Shown in pieces: positions 8,314-20,400 of a stretch of 64,000 nt of DNA. Numbering within the stretch: the first letter of the stretch is position 1; each line of letters starts with the position of its first letter. This DNA comes from Clostridium sp. K4410.MGS-306 (GTDB lineage: Bacteria; Cyanobacteriota; Vampirovibrionia; Gastranaerophilales; Gastranaerophilaceae). The translations under genes and the position numbers were made by a program. A model generated the notes under the pieces. The model was not told the DNA's origin. It saw only the letters and a program-made list of their open reading frames with translations, and did no database searches. The stretch is from contig LARD01000009.1 in NCBI GenBank assembly GCA_000980375.1, positions 1-64,000 on the forward strand, written 5' to 3'.

Positions 8314-9697
8314 AAAATTAGTACAGCCGCAGAATTTGTTTTTGTTATTGTGCCTTTTGGCAGGCATGGCGATGGTTTTTATCAATCCTCCTTTTCAAAC
8401 ATCTGATGAAGGCTCTCATTTTTACAAAATTTACGGCTATGTAGAAGGCTCTTTGAACTTTAAAAAAATTACCATAAATAAAGATGGGGGCAGTCTTACT
8501 TTCAGCGGGCAGATTCTGCCTTCGGGCATTGTGAGGGCGGTTTCTCTTTATGGTGAGATGAGTCTGGATTCGGGTAAGAAAACATCTTTTAACAAAACGG
8601 CAAAAATGCTCTCGCTTCCTCTTGAAAAAGACAAAAAGGTTTTTATTGCCTATCCTGTACCATTTTATATGCCGTTTGTTTATTTTTTGAGCGTGCCTTT
8701 GGTGTGGGTTTTGTCTTTATTTAATTCATCTCCTCTTTTTATGCTGTATGCTTGCAGGTTATGCTCTTTGCTCACTTATGCAGTGATTGTTTATTATGCA
8801 ATAAAAATTGTGCCTTTTAAAAAGCATATGTTTGCATTTATAGGCCTTTTGCCCATGGCTGTTTACACGGCAGCGTCCGTGAGCGCAGACGGTATGACAA
8901 ATGCGCTTGCACTTTTATTTTGTGCTTATGTCTTTAGGCTTGCTTACAAAAAAGAATCGGTTAATAAAAAACAGGTATTTTACCTGTGTGCAATTTTCTT
9001 TTTGCTCATGTTGTGCAAGTTTGCATATTTTCCGCTTGTTTTTATGTTCTTTTTAATACCGTCAGAAAGGTTTAAGTCGCATCAGTCACGGTATTTGTCA
9101 TTTTGTGTGTTATTTGGTTTGGGTATGATTCAGGTATGTTTTTTGCTTGTTTATCATATGTTTGTGACACAGGGGATTGTGTCTTTTGCCAGTACGCTTG
9201 ATAAAACAGAATTGTTCATAAAAGCAGTCATGCACCCTTTGTCTTATATGCTGCTTGTTTTTAGGACAATTTTGATAAACGGCTTTGGGTATCTTGTGGA
9301 ATGTATTGGATCTTTTGGCTGGGATACTGTAAAAATTCCTCCTGTATTGGCTGATGTCTCGTATGCCGTGCTGTTAATCGGAGCAATTGAGGACAGTGAT
9401 GAACAGGCACCTTCTGTTAGATGTAATGACAGAATAATATTAATAATATCAGTGCTGTTGTCTGTTTTTGTGACAATGAGCGTTTGTTATCTTTTGTTTA
9501 CTTACATGCCCGCTCAAAAGGTCATAGACAATTTTCAAGGCAGATATCTTTTGCCCCTTCTGCCTTTGGGGTTGGTTGTGTTTTCGTTTAAAAAGTTTTG
9601 CTTTAAAACAAATGTTTTTAGATATTTTACGGTCATTGTTTCGTGTATTCTTATGTTTGTAAGTGTGATTGAGATAATCAAGAGGTTTTATATTTGA
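8306..9697 (+). CDS. DUF2142 polytopic membrane protein, paralogue 2
   Basis: The 463-residue product matches its neighbours along the whole length: an N-terminal helix, then NPPFQTSDEGSHFYKI, a periplasmic-type loop with ILPSGIVRA, the PVPFYMPFVYF block, and a run of membrane helices ending with FQGRYLLPLLPL. The conserved GRY/F segment near the C-terminus occurs in all three paralogues. The ATG overlaps the end of paralogue 1 by 8 bp and the end overlaps or abuts paralogue 3, so these genes form one transcription unit. Tandem duplication followed by divergence is the simplest origin; each copy may use a different acceptor or sugar. Confidence 0.75.
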   Translation: MYRKLVQPQNLFLLLCLLAGMAMVFINPPFQTSDEGSHFYKIYGYVEGSLNFKKITINKDGGSLTFSGQILPSGIVRAVSLYGEMSLDSGKKTSFNKTAKMLSLPLEKDKKVFIAYPVPFYMPFVYFLSVPLVWVLSLFNSSPLFMLYACRLCSLLTYAVIVYYAIKIVPFKKHMFAFIGLLPMAVYTAASVSADGMTNALALLFCAYVFRLAYKKESVNKKQVFYLCAIFFLLMLCKFAYFPLVFMFFLIPSERFKSHQSRYLSFCVLFGLGMIQVCFLLVYHMFVTQGIVSFASTLDKTELFIKAVMHPLSYMLLVFRTILINGFGYLVECIGSFGWDTVKIPPVLADVSYAVLLIGAIEDSDEQAPSVRCNDRIILIISVLLSVFVTMSVCYLLFTYMPAQKVIDNFQGRYLLPLLPLGLVVFSFKKFCFKTNVFRYFTVIVSCILMFVSVIEIIKRFYI

Positions 9698-9699
9698 TT

Positions 9700-11061
9700 A
9701 TGCAGGATATCAAAGCTTTTAAAGCGCAGAATGTATTTGTTGTTTTGAGTCTTATAATGGGGTTATTTTACCTTGTGATAAACCCTCCTTTTCAGGCGCC
9801 TGACGAGGCGCAGCACATGTTTAAAATGTGGGGATATACACAGGGGACTTTGAGGTTTAAGGTGCTGCAAAATTATACCGGAGATGTTTTGCCGTTGAGC
9901 CTCATAAAATTGAGCCGTTATGAATTTATGCGCGGAGACACAAACAAAAAAATTACTGTAAATGAAATAAAACAGTCTCTAAATGTCAAACTCGACAAGG
10001 AAAACAAGGCTTTTTATACGTTTAATCCTACATCATATACTCCTGTTTCTTATTTTCCGTCGTTTTTGTTGTTGTGGGCGATGAAGCTTTTGAATATTGC
10101 GCCTCTTGTTATGATGTACATGCTGCGTTTGTGTTCGTTGTTTTTGTACACGGGGCTTATGTATTATGCAATAAAGATTATGCCCGTTAAAAAATGGCTG
10201 TTTTTTACTCTGGCACTGCTGCCAATGCCTCTTTACACCGCTGCGTCGGTATCAACTGATGCTCTTTTTACGGGTATTGTGTTTATATTTATTGCGTATT
10301 GTTCAAGACTGGCTCTCAGACCGGGAAAGGGCAGGGTTTTAAGACGGAAACATTATCTTGTAATTGGTGTTTTGAGCCTGTTGATAAGCATTTGCAAATT
10401 TGCTTATATGCCATTGGTTCTTTTATATTTTATAATTCCAAAAGACAGGTTTTCTTCTCAAAAACATAGGTACTATGCGTTTTTTGCGATTTTATTGATA
10501 AACCTTCTTGTGACTGGCTTGTTTCTGGTTTATTCCATCAACGCTGCCAAAGGGCTCAATACAGGTACACAAGGATATGAATCCCGTTTTATGATTTCTT
10601 TTATCATGCAGCGTTTTGACTGGTTTTTAGGTTTTATTTTTAAAACACTTTCTGTCAAAATACACGAATATATTGCGGGTTTTATTGGGAAACTCGGCTG
10701 GTATGACACTGTTTTGCCATCTTTTGTTTTAAAAAGTTTCTTTGCCGTAATTCTTATAAGCGCTGTTTTTAAGACAAAAGGAGAAGAGCGCGTTTTTAAT
10801 TTAAAATCCAAGCTGATTTTTGCTTTGATTTTTGTTTGCTGCTTTTTTATCATAATGTGCTCGGCATTTATACTTTTCCAGTGTCATCCTGTTATTTGCG
10901 GGGTGCAGGGCAGGTATTTTATGCCTGTTGCTCCTTTATTGCTTTTGATGTTTGATAACAAAAAACTTGCTGCAACAAAACTGCCAATGTTTTTGACAGC
11001 GGTTATACCTCTTTTGAGCATCGGGGCGTTTTGGGCATTGATTACAAGGTTTTACGGGTAA
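9700..11061 (+). CDS. DUF2142 polytopic membrane protein, paralogue 3
   Basis: A 453-residue multi-helix membrane protein with NPPFQAPDEAQHMFKM after the first helix and VQGRYFMPVAPLLLL near the end, the same frame of motifs as the two preceding paralogues. I take ATG 9700 as start; a TTG two codons upstream (9694) is also possible and would overlap the previous stop. The N-terminus from ATG aligns best with its paralogues. It is followed after only 5 bp by the first of two 'DEAQ' GT-C-like genes. The shared DEAQ in this copy (PDEAQH) and in the next two genes (DEAQVW) suggests a common catalytic site type. Confidence 0.75.
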   Translation: MQDIKAFKAQNVFVVLSLIMGLFYLVINPPFQAPDEAQHMFKMWGYTQGTLRFKVLQNYTGDVLPLSLIKLSRYEFMRGDTNKKITVNEIKQSLNVKLDKENKAFYTFNPTSYTPVSYFPSFLLLWAMKLLNIAPLVMMYMLRLCSLFLYTGLMYYAIKIMPVKKWLFFTLALLPMPLYTAASVSTDALFTGIVFIFIAYCSRLALRPGKGRVLRRKHYLVIGVLSLLISICKFAYMPLVLLYFIIPKDRFSSQKHRYYAFFAILLINLLVTGLFLVYSINAAKGLNTGTQGYESRFMISFIMQRFDWFLGFIFKTLSVKIHEYIAGFIGKLGWYDTVLPSFVLKSFFAVILISAVFKTKGEERVFNLKSKLIFALIFVCCFFIIMCSAFILFQCHPVICGVQGRYFMPVAPLLLLMFDNKKLAATKLPMFLTAVIPLLSIGAFWALITRFYG

Positions 11062-11066
11062 GGCAT

Positions 11067-12476
11067 ATGGAGTTTTTGTCTAAGAATAAAAATATTATAT
11101 TAAATACTTTGTTGTTATTAACTTATTGTGCGCTCACGATTTTTTGTGCAATGCACCATGAGATATGGCGTGACGAAGCACAGGTGTGGGTGGTTGTCAG
11201 AGATTTAAATCTTTTTGGAATAATCGACCATGTAAGAATCGAGGGGCATCCTCTGTTGTGGTATTTTATTGTAATGCTGCCCGCAAAGCTTAAACTGCCT
11301 GTTTTTTCAATGCAGGTGTTGAGCCTTGGTTTTATGTTGTGTGCAGCCGGGCTGTTTTTGTACAGGTCGCCTTTTAATATTGTGACAAAAGCCTGTGTGC
11401 TTTTTAGTGCGGGCTTTTTGTACTGGTTGAGTGTAATTTCGCGCAGTTATTCTCTTGTGGCTTTATTTTTGTTTGTACTGGCAATGCTTTATCCCATGCA
11501 AAGAAAAAGGCCTTTTTTGTATGCAGTTGTTTTGGGTTTGTTGTCACAGACACATGTTTTGATGAGCGGGTTTTGCGCAGGCATGTGTGCGCTGTTTTTG
11601 TACGATAACATAATAAAAAACAAAGAAACGCCAAAAAAATATATAGCACCTTTTTTGGTTTGTTTTTTGCCGCTTCTTTTGCTTACAATTTATATTTTTT
11701 CAAATCCGCATGACAATGTGAGCGTACAAAATTACATGCTCAAAACAGACACAAGTCTTTTTAAGAGCTTTATATCAGTGCTGGTAAACACCTATATGTT
11801 TATGACAAACATCAAGGGACTGTTTGTTACTTTGTTGATTGCAGCTTCTTTTGCGGGTATTTTTGTAGAAAATAAAAAGATATTCTGTGTTTATTTATTC
11901 AGCATGCTGTATCAGCTGGTGGTTTATACTTATATATGGTCATGTGCACCTGAAAAGGCGGCTTTGTTTTTTGCGGTGACTGTTTTTTGCTGGTGGGTTG
12001 TGCTTGATTGCAGGCCGCAAAATGAATTGTCGAAAACAAAAAAGATTTTGTACAATATTTTGCTTGCAGTGATTTTTGGCATGAGCGTTAATGTGGGGTT
12101 TATGTTGTTAAAAAATGATATCCGCTACGATTATTCCTCTTCTCAAAAAACAGCGGAGTTTATTGAGAAGAATATAGAAAAAGATGCAGTGCTGGTTACT
12201 TTTGACCCTGTTTTTACCAGCGGAATAAGCGCGTATTTAAAAAACGGCCAGAAGTTTTATTACCCTGATACAGGTGAGTATTACACATTCAGCTATGACG
12301 GCAGGGCAAATACGCACCTGAGCGCACAGGAACAAACCGAATTTTACAAATTACACAAAAATATTTATTACATACAAAACTGGCTCAGCCCTTCGCAGGT
12401 GCCTGTTTTTGCAGCAGAAGAAACAACGCTTATACCAACGGAAAAATTTTATATAATAAAAAGGAAAGGCTTCTAA
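11067..12476 (+). CDS. GT-C-type membrane glycosyltransferase, DEAQ paralogue A
   Basis: A 469-residue protein with ten or more membrane helices and a soluble C-terminal domain of ~100 residues. After the first helix comes HEIWRDEAQVW, then EGHPLLWYF; an acidic pair at this place is the catalytic signature of GT-C enzymes such as ArnT and PMT. The C-terminal part (KTAEFIEKNIEKDAVLVTFDP) looks like the extracytoplasmic domain of that superfamily. The open frame extends upstream, but ATG 11067 follows AAGG and lies 5 bp after the previous stop, so it is preferred. The next gene is a clear paralogue. Inference: it moves a lipid-linked sugar to a cell-surface acceptor. Confidence 0.72.
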   Translation: MEFLSKNKNIILNTLLLLTYCALTIFCAMHHEIWRDEAQVWVVVRDLNLFGIIDHVRIEGHPLLWYFIVMLPAKLKLPVFSMQVLSLGFMLCAAGLFLYRSPFNIVTKACVLFSAGFLYWLSVISRSYSLVALFLFVLAMLYPMQRKRPFLYAVVLGLLSQTHVLMSGFCAGMCALFLYDNIIKNKETPKKYIAPFLVCFLPLLLLTIYIFSNPHDNVSVQNYMLKTDTSLFKSFISVLVNTYMFMTNIKGLFVTLLIAASFAGIFVENKKIFCVYLFSMLYQLVVYTYIWSCAPEKAALFFAVTVFCWWVVLDCRPQNELSKTKKILYNILLAVIFGMSVNVGFMLLKNDIRYDYSSSQKTAEFIEKNIEKDAVLVTFDPVFTSGISAYLKNGQKFYYPDTGEYYTFSYDGRANTHLSAQEQTEFYKLHKNIYYIQNWLSPSQVPVFAAEETTLIPTEKFYIIKRKGF

Positions 12477-12482
12477 ATTAAA

Positions 12483-13949
12483 ATGAAAAGGAATATCAAT
12501 ATACTCTATACCTTGTTGTACGGTATTTTTACACTAATTGTTGTGCTTAGTCACGAAATATGGGCAGACGAAGCGCAAGTGTGGCAGATTGTGCAGAATG
12601 TTTCATTTTTAGGTCTGTTCAAACACCTCGTGAATGAGGGGCATCCTTCGCTGTTTTATCTTATAAATATGCCGTTTGCAAAAGCAGGATTCAGTGCAGT
12701 GTTTATGCAGATATTCTGCTGGTTGTGTACAACTGTGAGTGTGTTTTTGCTCTGGCAGTTTGCTCCGTTTAAACAATATACAAAGCTTGCCATAACGTTG
12801 AGTGCCGGGTTTTTGTATTTTTTCCCTGTTATTGCAAGAAGTTACAGCATTATACCGCTTTTGGTGTTTGTGCTTGCTCTTTTGTATCCTCATTACAAGA
12901 AAAAACCGTTTTTATATGCACTGCTTCTGTTTTTGACTGCTAACACGCACGTTATTATGCTCGGGCTGTGCACTCTTTTGTCGCTGGACTTTTTGTATTG
13001 TGCGGTTTTAAAAGAAGATGATAAGCCGGTTAGAAAACGTAATATTTTTGCATTTTTAATCATGGCATCGGGCATGATAGCGGTGGTTGCGCAGCTGGCT
13101 TTGACAATGCAAAGCAACGCTGTAATCGGTATGCATACGCTGACTCTGTGGGGAAGCTGTGTAAAAGTATTTACCCAGTTTTTCCTCAATGCTGTAGACA
13201 ACCAGTGGGCAGAGCCGGGCAGTTTTTCTTTTGCGCCTTACACCATTACTGCAGCTTTGATATCTGTTGTTTTATACATTGCGCTTTTTGTTTTGTTGTT
13301 TAAAAAGAACAAAAAGATTTTTGCAATAGGGTTTTTGGCTGTACTTTTTCAGCTATTGATTTATATTGCGGGGTATAACCACTGGATTTTTGTAAACAGA
13401 ATTTTTTGTGCGCATCTGGTTTTGATATTTTGTTTTTGGATTGTGCTCAATAAAAACGACAGGTTGATAAACATATTGTTGAGTTTGTTTTTTACTCTCA
13501 CCGTTTTTAACGGGCTCAAATATGCTGTTTTGGATATACATAATCCCTATTCCGGCGCAAAGGAGACAGCAGAGTTTATTAAAAATAATATAGATAAAGA
13601 CAATTCCGTGATAGTTACGGACAACCCTCCATATGCGGTTGGAGTTGTGTATTATCTAAAAGGAAAAAACAGTATCTACTGCGCACAGCAGCAAAAAAAT
13701 ATAAGTTATGTTGTGTGGGACAAATCCCTCTTGTTTATATTAGACGGCAGTAAATGGCCCGAGTATGCCAGGTTTGTTATGCAAAACGAGCCCGATTTTA
13801 AAAACAAAAAGCTCTATGCACTTGTGCCGTTTTTTGATGCAGACAAATTCGATGTTGATAAAATTGACAATTTTAAACTTATTTTTGAATCTAAACCTTC
13901 AATGGTAAAGTTGGAAGGATTCAGGATTTATGAATATTTAAATAATTAA
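12483..13949 (+). CDS. GT-C-type membrane glycosyltransferase, DEAQ paralogue B
   Basis: A 488-residue homologue of the preceding gene: HEIWADEAQVWQI after helix 1, then EGHPSLFYL, ten or more helices, and a soluble tail beginning AKETAEFIKNNIDKDNSVIVTDNPPY, matching the KTAEFIEKNIEKDAVLV segment of paralogue A. It begins 6 bp after paralogue A with AAGGAAAGG upstream. It is the last gene of the five-gene membrane cluster; the groES promoter region follows directly, with no obvious terminator hairpin. The family assignment (GT-C) is inferred from topology and the DE motif; donor and acceptor are unknown. Confidence 0.72.
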   Translation: MKRNINILYTLLYGIFTLIVVLSHEIWADEAQVWQIVQNVSFLGLFKHLVNEGHPSLFYLINMPFAKAGFSAVFMQIFCWLCTTVSVFLLWQFAPFKQYTKLAITLSAGFLYFFPVIARSYSIIPLLVFVLALLYPHYKKKPFLYALLLFLTANTHVIMLGLCTLLSLDFLYCAVLKEDDKPVRKRNIFAFLIMASGMIAVVAQLALTMQSNAVIGMHTLTLWGSCVKVFTQFFLNAVDNQWAEPGSFSFAPYTITAALISVVLYIALFVLLFKKNKKIFAIGFLAVLFQLLIYIAGYNHWIFVNRIFCAHLVLIFCFWIVLNKNDRLINILLSLFFTLTVFNGLKYAVLDIHNPYSGAKETAEFIKNNIDKDNSVIVTDNPPYAVGVVYYLKGKNSIYCAQQQKNISYVVWDKSLLFILDGSKWPEYARFVMQNEPDFKNKKLYALVPFFDADKFDVDKIDNFKLIFESKPSMVKLEGFRIYEYLNN

Positions 13950-14047
13950 TTTTTCATTAATATTTGAAAATTTCTTATAATCAAATGATATAAAAGTATA
14001 GTAAGTTAATGAAAATACACGTATTAGCAAAAATAAAGGAGGACATT

Positions 14048-14338
14048 ATGTCAATCAGACCGTTAGGCGACAAATTGGTAATCAAAGTTATTGAAGATAC
14101 AGAACAAACTTCCGGCGGAATTTTTATCCCCGATTCAGCTAAAGAAAAACCGCAAAAAGGCGAAGTAGTAGCAGTAGGCCCCGGCAAAACTCTTGACGAC
14201 GGCAAAAAAGAAGAAATGGAAGTTAAAGTAGGAGAAAAAGTCCTTTTTGCAAAATACGCAGGTACAGACGTAAAAATGGGCGACGAAACTTTCAAAATCA
14301 TGTCTGTAAAAGACGTTTTGGGCGTTTTGGAAGCATAG
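14048..14338 (+). CDS. groES: Co-chaperonin GroES
   Basis: The 96-residue product caps the GroEL chamber. It shows the canonical start SIRPLGDKLVIKV, the mobile loop with QTSGGIFIPDSAKEKPQ (residues ~20-36), GEVVAVGPG, and the C-terminal strand FKIMSVKDVLGV. The frame is open further upstream, but AAAGGAGG sits 6 nt before ATG 14048 and family length agrees. It is followed 28 bp later by groEL. Upstream (13950-14008) are AT-rich boxes including TATAAT, but no CIRCE inverted repeat, so HrcA control is not evident. Confidence 0.97.
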   Translation: MSIRPLGDKLVIKVIEDTEQTSGGIFIPDSAKEKPQKGEVVAVGPGKTLDDGKKEEMEVKVGEKVLFAKYAGTDVKMGDETFKIMSVKDVLGVLEA

Positions 14339-14354
14339 ACTATTAATTCATTAA

Positions 14355-16007
<1,653 letters not shown>

Positions 16008-16038
16008 GACGAAAAACGTCATCAAATTTCAGCTAAAC

Positions 16039-16072
16039 AAAAACCCCTTTGTTTATACAGAGGGGTTTTTTT
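16039..16072 (+). terminator. groESL terminator
   Basis: Stem AAAACCCCT/AGGGGTTTT with a short loop, then seven T residues, 30 bp after the groEL stop. Confidence 0.85.
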
Positions 16073-16201
16073 GTTGCATATTTTTTCGAAATTCCGAAAT
16101 AATTTTGATAAATTTAATATCCGATTGAGCTAAACGGCAAATATGATAAGAGTTACATATATGTAATATGTTAAATTCAAAAATAAATATAATTTACGTA
16201 T

Positions 16202-16450
16202 ATGGAACTTGATAAGCAAGAGTTGATAAAAGTTTTAGGCCATTATTTAAAGTCATTAAGAGAGCAAAAAGGCACATCGCTCAACATTTTTGCATACGAA
16301 AATGACTTGACCACAGCCACTGTCAGCAGGATTGAAAACGGACTTGTTGACACAAAATTTTCGACGCTCATAAAATATGCAAAAGGTCTGGAAATACCTC
16401 TTGAGCATATTATTATGAACCTTGATATCGATTATTCCAACGATAATTAA
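16202..16450 (+). CDS. Small XRE-family HTH regulator
   Basis: An 82-residue DNA-binding protein consisting almost only of a Cro/CI-type helix-turn-helix: YLKSLREQKGTSLNIFAYENDLTTATVSRIENG (about residues 15-47) followed by TKFSTLIKYAKGLEIPLEHI. Target genes are unknown. There is no Shine-Dalgarno; TATAAT at 16188-16193 ends 8 nt before the ATG, predicting a leaderless or nearly leaderless mRNA. It is convergent with the YitT-like gene, with 2 bp between stops. Confidence 0.8.
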   Translation: MELDKQELIKVLGHYLKSLREQKGTSLNIFAYENDLTTATVSRIENGLVDTKFSTLIKYAKGLEIPLEHIIMNLDIDYSNDN

Positions 16451-16452
16451 CC

Positions 16453-17304
16453 TTAAATATGGTGATGATGTTTTTTTACTCTTCCACCGTCAACTTCGTG
16501 GACGTTTTCTATTGTTATAAATGCTGATTCATCAATGTTTTTGATAACTTGCTTGAGTTTGGCGATTTCAAGCCTGTTGATTACACAAAAGATGATTTTC
16601 TTTTCAGCGCCTGAATATCCGCCTTTTGCTTTGAGGTAAGTAACGCTTATATCAAAATGTTCCATGATAGCATTACCTATATCAGTGTGTTTTTCTGTGA
16701 TAATACGCACTGATTTTGACTCGTTCAAACCTTCAATAACAATATCAATTACCCTGTAGGCAATAAAATATGAAATCATCGAATACATTGAGCTCTGCCA
16801 GTTTCCGTAAACAAAGCCTGCTGCAGTGAAAATGAAAAGATTAAAGAACATAATGATTTCACCAACGGAAAAGCCCCATTTTTTAGAAAGGCTTATGGAT
16901 AAAATTTCAGTACCGTCTAAAGAGGAGTTGCTTCTCAACACCAGCCCTACTCCGGCACCGAGTATCAAGCCGCCGAATATACAAGCCAAAAACGGATCTG
17001 AAACATGTTTGTGGTTGAGCCATACAGGCATTAAAGATACGCCGATTGATAATACGGTAACCGCATAAAAAGTAAATGCCACAAATGCTTTACCCATTTT
17101 TTGCAATGCGAGGAATATAAATGGAAGATTCAAAATAAAAATGCACCAGCCAAGAGGGAATTGAGTTTTATAGTTGGTCATAATTGCTATACCCAGAATC
17201 CCGCCGTCGATAATTTTATTCGGAATCAAAAAACCTTCCAGAGAAAATGCGGCAATCATTGCGCCCAGCGTCATTACGATGATATTCATTATATTCTTTT
17301 TCAT
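16453..17304 (-). CDS. YitT-family membrane protein (DUF161-DUF2179)
   Basis: A 283-residue protein with five or six membrane helices in residues 1-200 (MTLGAMIAAFSLEGFLIPNKIIDGGILG at the start, GLILGAGVGLVLRSNSSLDGTEILS in the middle) and a cytoplasmic DUF2179 domain (about 205-275: SVRIITEKHTDIGNAIMEHF, GGYSGAEKKIIFCVINRLE). This domain order defines YitT proteins; their transport substrate is not established. The protein ends in a natural run of four histidines (KKHHHHI), which may bind metal or be chance. It is transcribed alone, divergent from the SNF2 helicase gene. Confidence 0.87.
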   Translation of the reverse strand: MKKNIMNIIVMTLGAMIAAFSLEGFLIPNKIIDGGILGIAIMTNYKTQFPLGWCIFILNLPFIFLALQKMGKAFVAFTFYAVTVLSIGVSLMPVWLNHKHVSDPFLACIFGGLILGAGVGLVLRSNSSLDGTEILSISLSKKWGFSVGEIIMFFNLFIFTAAGFVYGNWQSSMYSMISYFIAYRVIDIVIEGLNESKSVRIITEKHTDIGNAIMEHFDISVTYLKAKGGYSGAEKKIIFCVINRLEIAKLKQVIKNIDESAFITIENVHEVDGGRVKKHHHHI

Positions 17305-17347
17305 TTAACTATCATAACATATGGTTTTGCTTTCTTGCAATAAAGTA

Positions 17348-17375
17348 TTGTTATTTTAAAGATTTCGTGTATAAT
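17348..17375 (+). promoter_or_regulatory. Candidate promoter of the SNF2 helicase gene
   Basis: TTGTTA, 16 bp, then a perfect TATAAT (17370-17375). This leaves a leader of roughly 105 nt before the ATG at 17487. Confidence 0.5.
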
Positions 17376-17486
17376 CTTATTAGCAGTTAATAATTAAGGT
17401 TTTTTGGCTGCTATGTTTATTTAGGCAAAAGGGTCGTTGGATTAAGTCTTTCTCTTTTGTTTGAAAGATTTTTGTTTACATAAAAT

Positions 17487-20400
17487 ATGAGCGTTTGCAA
17501 ATTTAATTACAAATACATTAAGGATAAAGCTACCCCCGGCAGTTGGAGAAGGGGTTACGAAGGGTATCAAAAAGATATTGTAATGTCTTATGATACAAAG
17601 CTTGCCGGTGTTGATGCAAAGGTCAAAGGCAACTTTAAAGACGCGTACGAAACAAGCCTCACTTTTACAAAAAACGGTGTAAAAGCTGATTGCAGCTGCC
17701 CTTTAAAAGAAGAATGGTGCAAACATGCTATCGCTGTTGGTCTCAAGGTTATCGAAGACAAAGTTTATGACGAATACCTCGAGCGTGTGCACAAAATCAA
17801 ACCCGAATACCCTGATGAGTTTGTTCCTCCGTTAGAACACCCCACAGGCAGATATGTTTTTCACTTCAACCCCAAAAGAAGACAGAATTTTTTCTCTATC
17901 CTTGTAATGGACAGAGAAACAGGCAAGGTAATAAGAGACCTCGAGGCTATTTTAAGAGCTATTATCGAGGTGCAGAGAAACGACAAATCTTTTATTTTAA
18001 ACGACGAAGAAAAAATAGAAATAGCTATATTCCAGCTTCTGCTCCAGCGCTCAAGGCTGGATAAAAAAGCAGGCTGGTATGATGTACCGATTAACAAATT
18101 TGACGGGTTTTTCCAGCTGCTCTCGCGCGCAGAAGAAGTGTTAGACGGCAAAACAAAAGAACGCCTGCGCTTTGATGACAAAGAATGGGAGCTTGCTCTG
18201 TCTGTTAACTTCTCCATGGTGGGCAATGTGTTATTGTCTTTGACGTGGGAAAGACCGGACGGCAGCGACTCTTACCCGTTTGAAGAAATAAGATACTTTT
18301 CAAGACAGTTAAAATGGGGAAGATACAAAAACGTAATTTTCCCGACAAACACACCGGTTTCGGCGCTGCCTCAAAACCTTATTAAAGCGAGCTTTACAGA
18401 TGTAAAAGATGCTGACGGTGCAAAATTCCTTTACGAAGAGCTGCCAAAGCTGCAAAAGGCTATGAAGGTAACTGTTTCGGAAGCTATAGAAAAACTCTTT
18501 TTAGAGCAAAAACCGCCCGTAAATATTGTTACACTGGGCTTAGACTACGACGGTTCGCTTAAAGCAGAACTCGAGTTTGAATATGACGGAACGCGTGTTC
18601 CTTACTCAAAACATACGGAAAAAACACCTTACGTAACAATCAAAAAACCAAAAGAAGACTTGCTCTACTGGGTAAAAAGAAACCCCGTGCATGAAGAACA
18701 GGCTTATCAAATGTTGCTTGCGTGTAAGTTTGCACCCATGCAGACAAACAACCTTGCACTCGAAAAAGAAAACGCAATCGATTTTTATAACTACTATATC
18801 CAGCAGGCAGGAGACGGCTGGAAGTTTGAAGAAAAAGACGATATGTCGTTTTTCAAACTTACAAAAGACCCGTTTGAATTGTGTGCTGATATTGATTTTT
18901 CTATTAATTCAACAGACAGTTTTGAAGTGGAGCTGTACGGACGCGTTGGTGAAGAGATTATCCCGTTTGATGATTTGTACAGCCAGACTCTGGACAACAG
19001 CAAATATGTGAGAATCAAAAATCTCGGCTTTGCCGAAATCCCCACAATGGACATATACTCACTTATGAGAGCGTTCAACACTTTTGATGTTTACAAAAAT
19101 GACGAAAATAAATACATTGTAAAAACTTACCGTGCAGGCCTCATGTCCGAAATGGAAAACCTTGGCATGAAAATAAAAATGAGCCGTAAGTTTTCTAAAT
19201 TCTGGAAACAGATTTCAACCTTCTCCACAATGGATGTTCCGAGTTTGCCAAAGGGAATCAATGCAGAATTCAGAGAATACCAGACAAGAGGTTTTGGCTG
19301 GCTGTGGTTTATGTACCAGTACGGTCTGAACGGAATCCTTGCCGATGATATGGGGCTTGGTAAAACATTGCAGGCGCTGGCGTTGATACAAAAAGCAAAA
19401 GAAAAAAACAAAAAAGCGCCAAACCTTGTTATCTGCCCTACTTCCGTTGTTTTCAACTGGGAAAACGAAATAGAAAAGTTTGCACCCGGTTTGTCCTGTC
19501 TCAAATTGAGCGGCACGGAAAGAAAAGAGCTGTTTAAAGAAATACCAAAATACGATGTTGTAATCACAAGCTACGCTCTTGTCAGACGCGACATTGCAAA
19601 ACTCAAAAAACACGAGTTTAGATACGTTATCCTTGACGAATCTCAAAACATCAAAAACGCAGAATCCATGACAGCCCAGAGCGTAAAACAGCTCAACTGC
19701 AAACACAAACTGGCTCTGTCAGGTACACCTATCGAAAACAGACTTGAAGAATTGTGGTCAATTTTCGACTTCTTGATGCCCGGATTTTTGTTTGATAAAA
19801 ATGAATTCAACTACCGCTACGTTACCCCGATTATGGAACGCGAGGACAAAACAGTGGAAAAACGTCTTAAATCACAGATTTATCCGTTTATCCTCCGCCG
19901 TATGAAAAGAGACGTTGCAAAAGACCTTCCCGATAAAATCGAAAACGTTGCATACTGTGAACTTACGCCCGAGCAAAAAGATTTTTACATGGAGGTTATG
20001 GACTCAACAAGAGAAGAACTCTTCAAGTCCATCGAAGAAAAGGGTATCGAAAAAAGCAGAATGTCCATTTTCTCTGCGCTTTTGCGCCTGAGACAAATCT
20101 GCTGCCACCCGCGTCTTTACGACAAAGAAAATATCAAAGGAATAAAAGAATCCGGAAAATTCGAGCAGCTTAAAGTTATGCTAGAAGAAATCATTGCCGA
20201 AAAACACAGAGTGCTGTTGTTCAGCCAGTTTGTGGATATGCTCGATATTGTAAAAGAATGGCTTACAAAAGCGGGTATCAAACACGAATACCTTACAGGC
20301 AGCACAAAAGACCGTCAGGAAGTTGTGGAAAGATTCAACTCTGACCCGACAATTCCAATTTTTTTAATCAGCTTAAAAGCAGGCGGTACGGGCTTGAACC

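Noticed and set aside
13950-14047. CIRCE/HrcA operator before groES
   Set aside because: No TTAGCACTC-N9-GAGTGCTAA repeat or close relative is visible.
16188-16202. A full sigma-70 promoter for the XRE gene at 16202
   Set aside because: Only the -10 box is convincing; no -35 match at 16-18 bp, so it was kept only as part of the leaderless observation.
17283-17304. His-tag or vector contamination at the YitT protein
   Set aside because: The HHHH run is at the C-terminal end of a natural family member with normal flanks (codons 279-282, near 16456), not a vector sequence.
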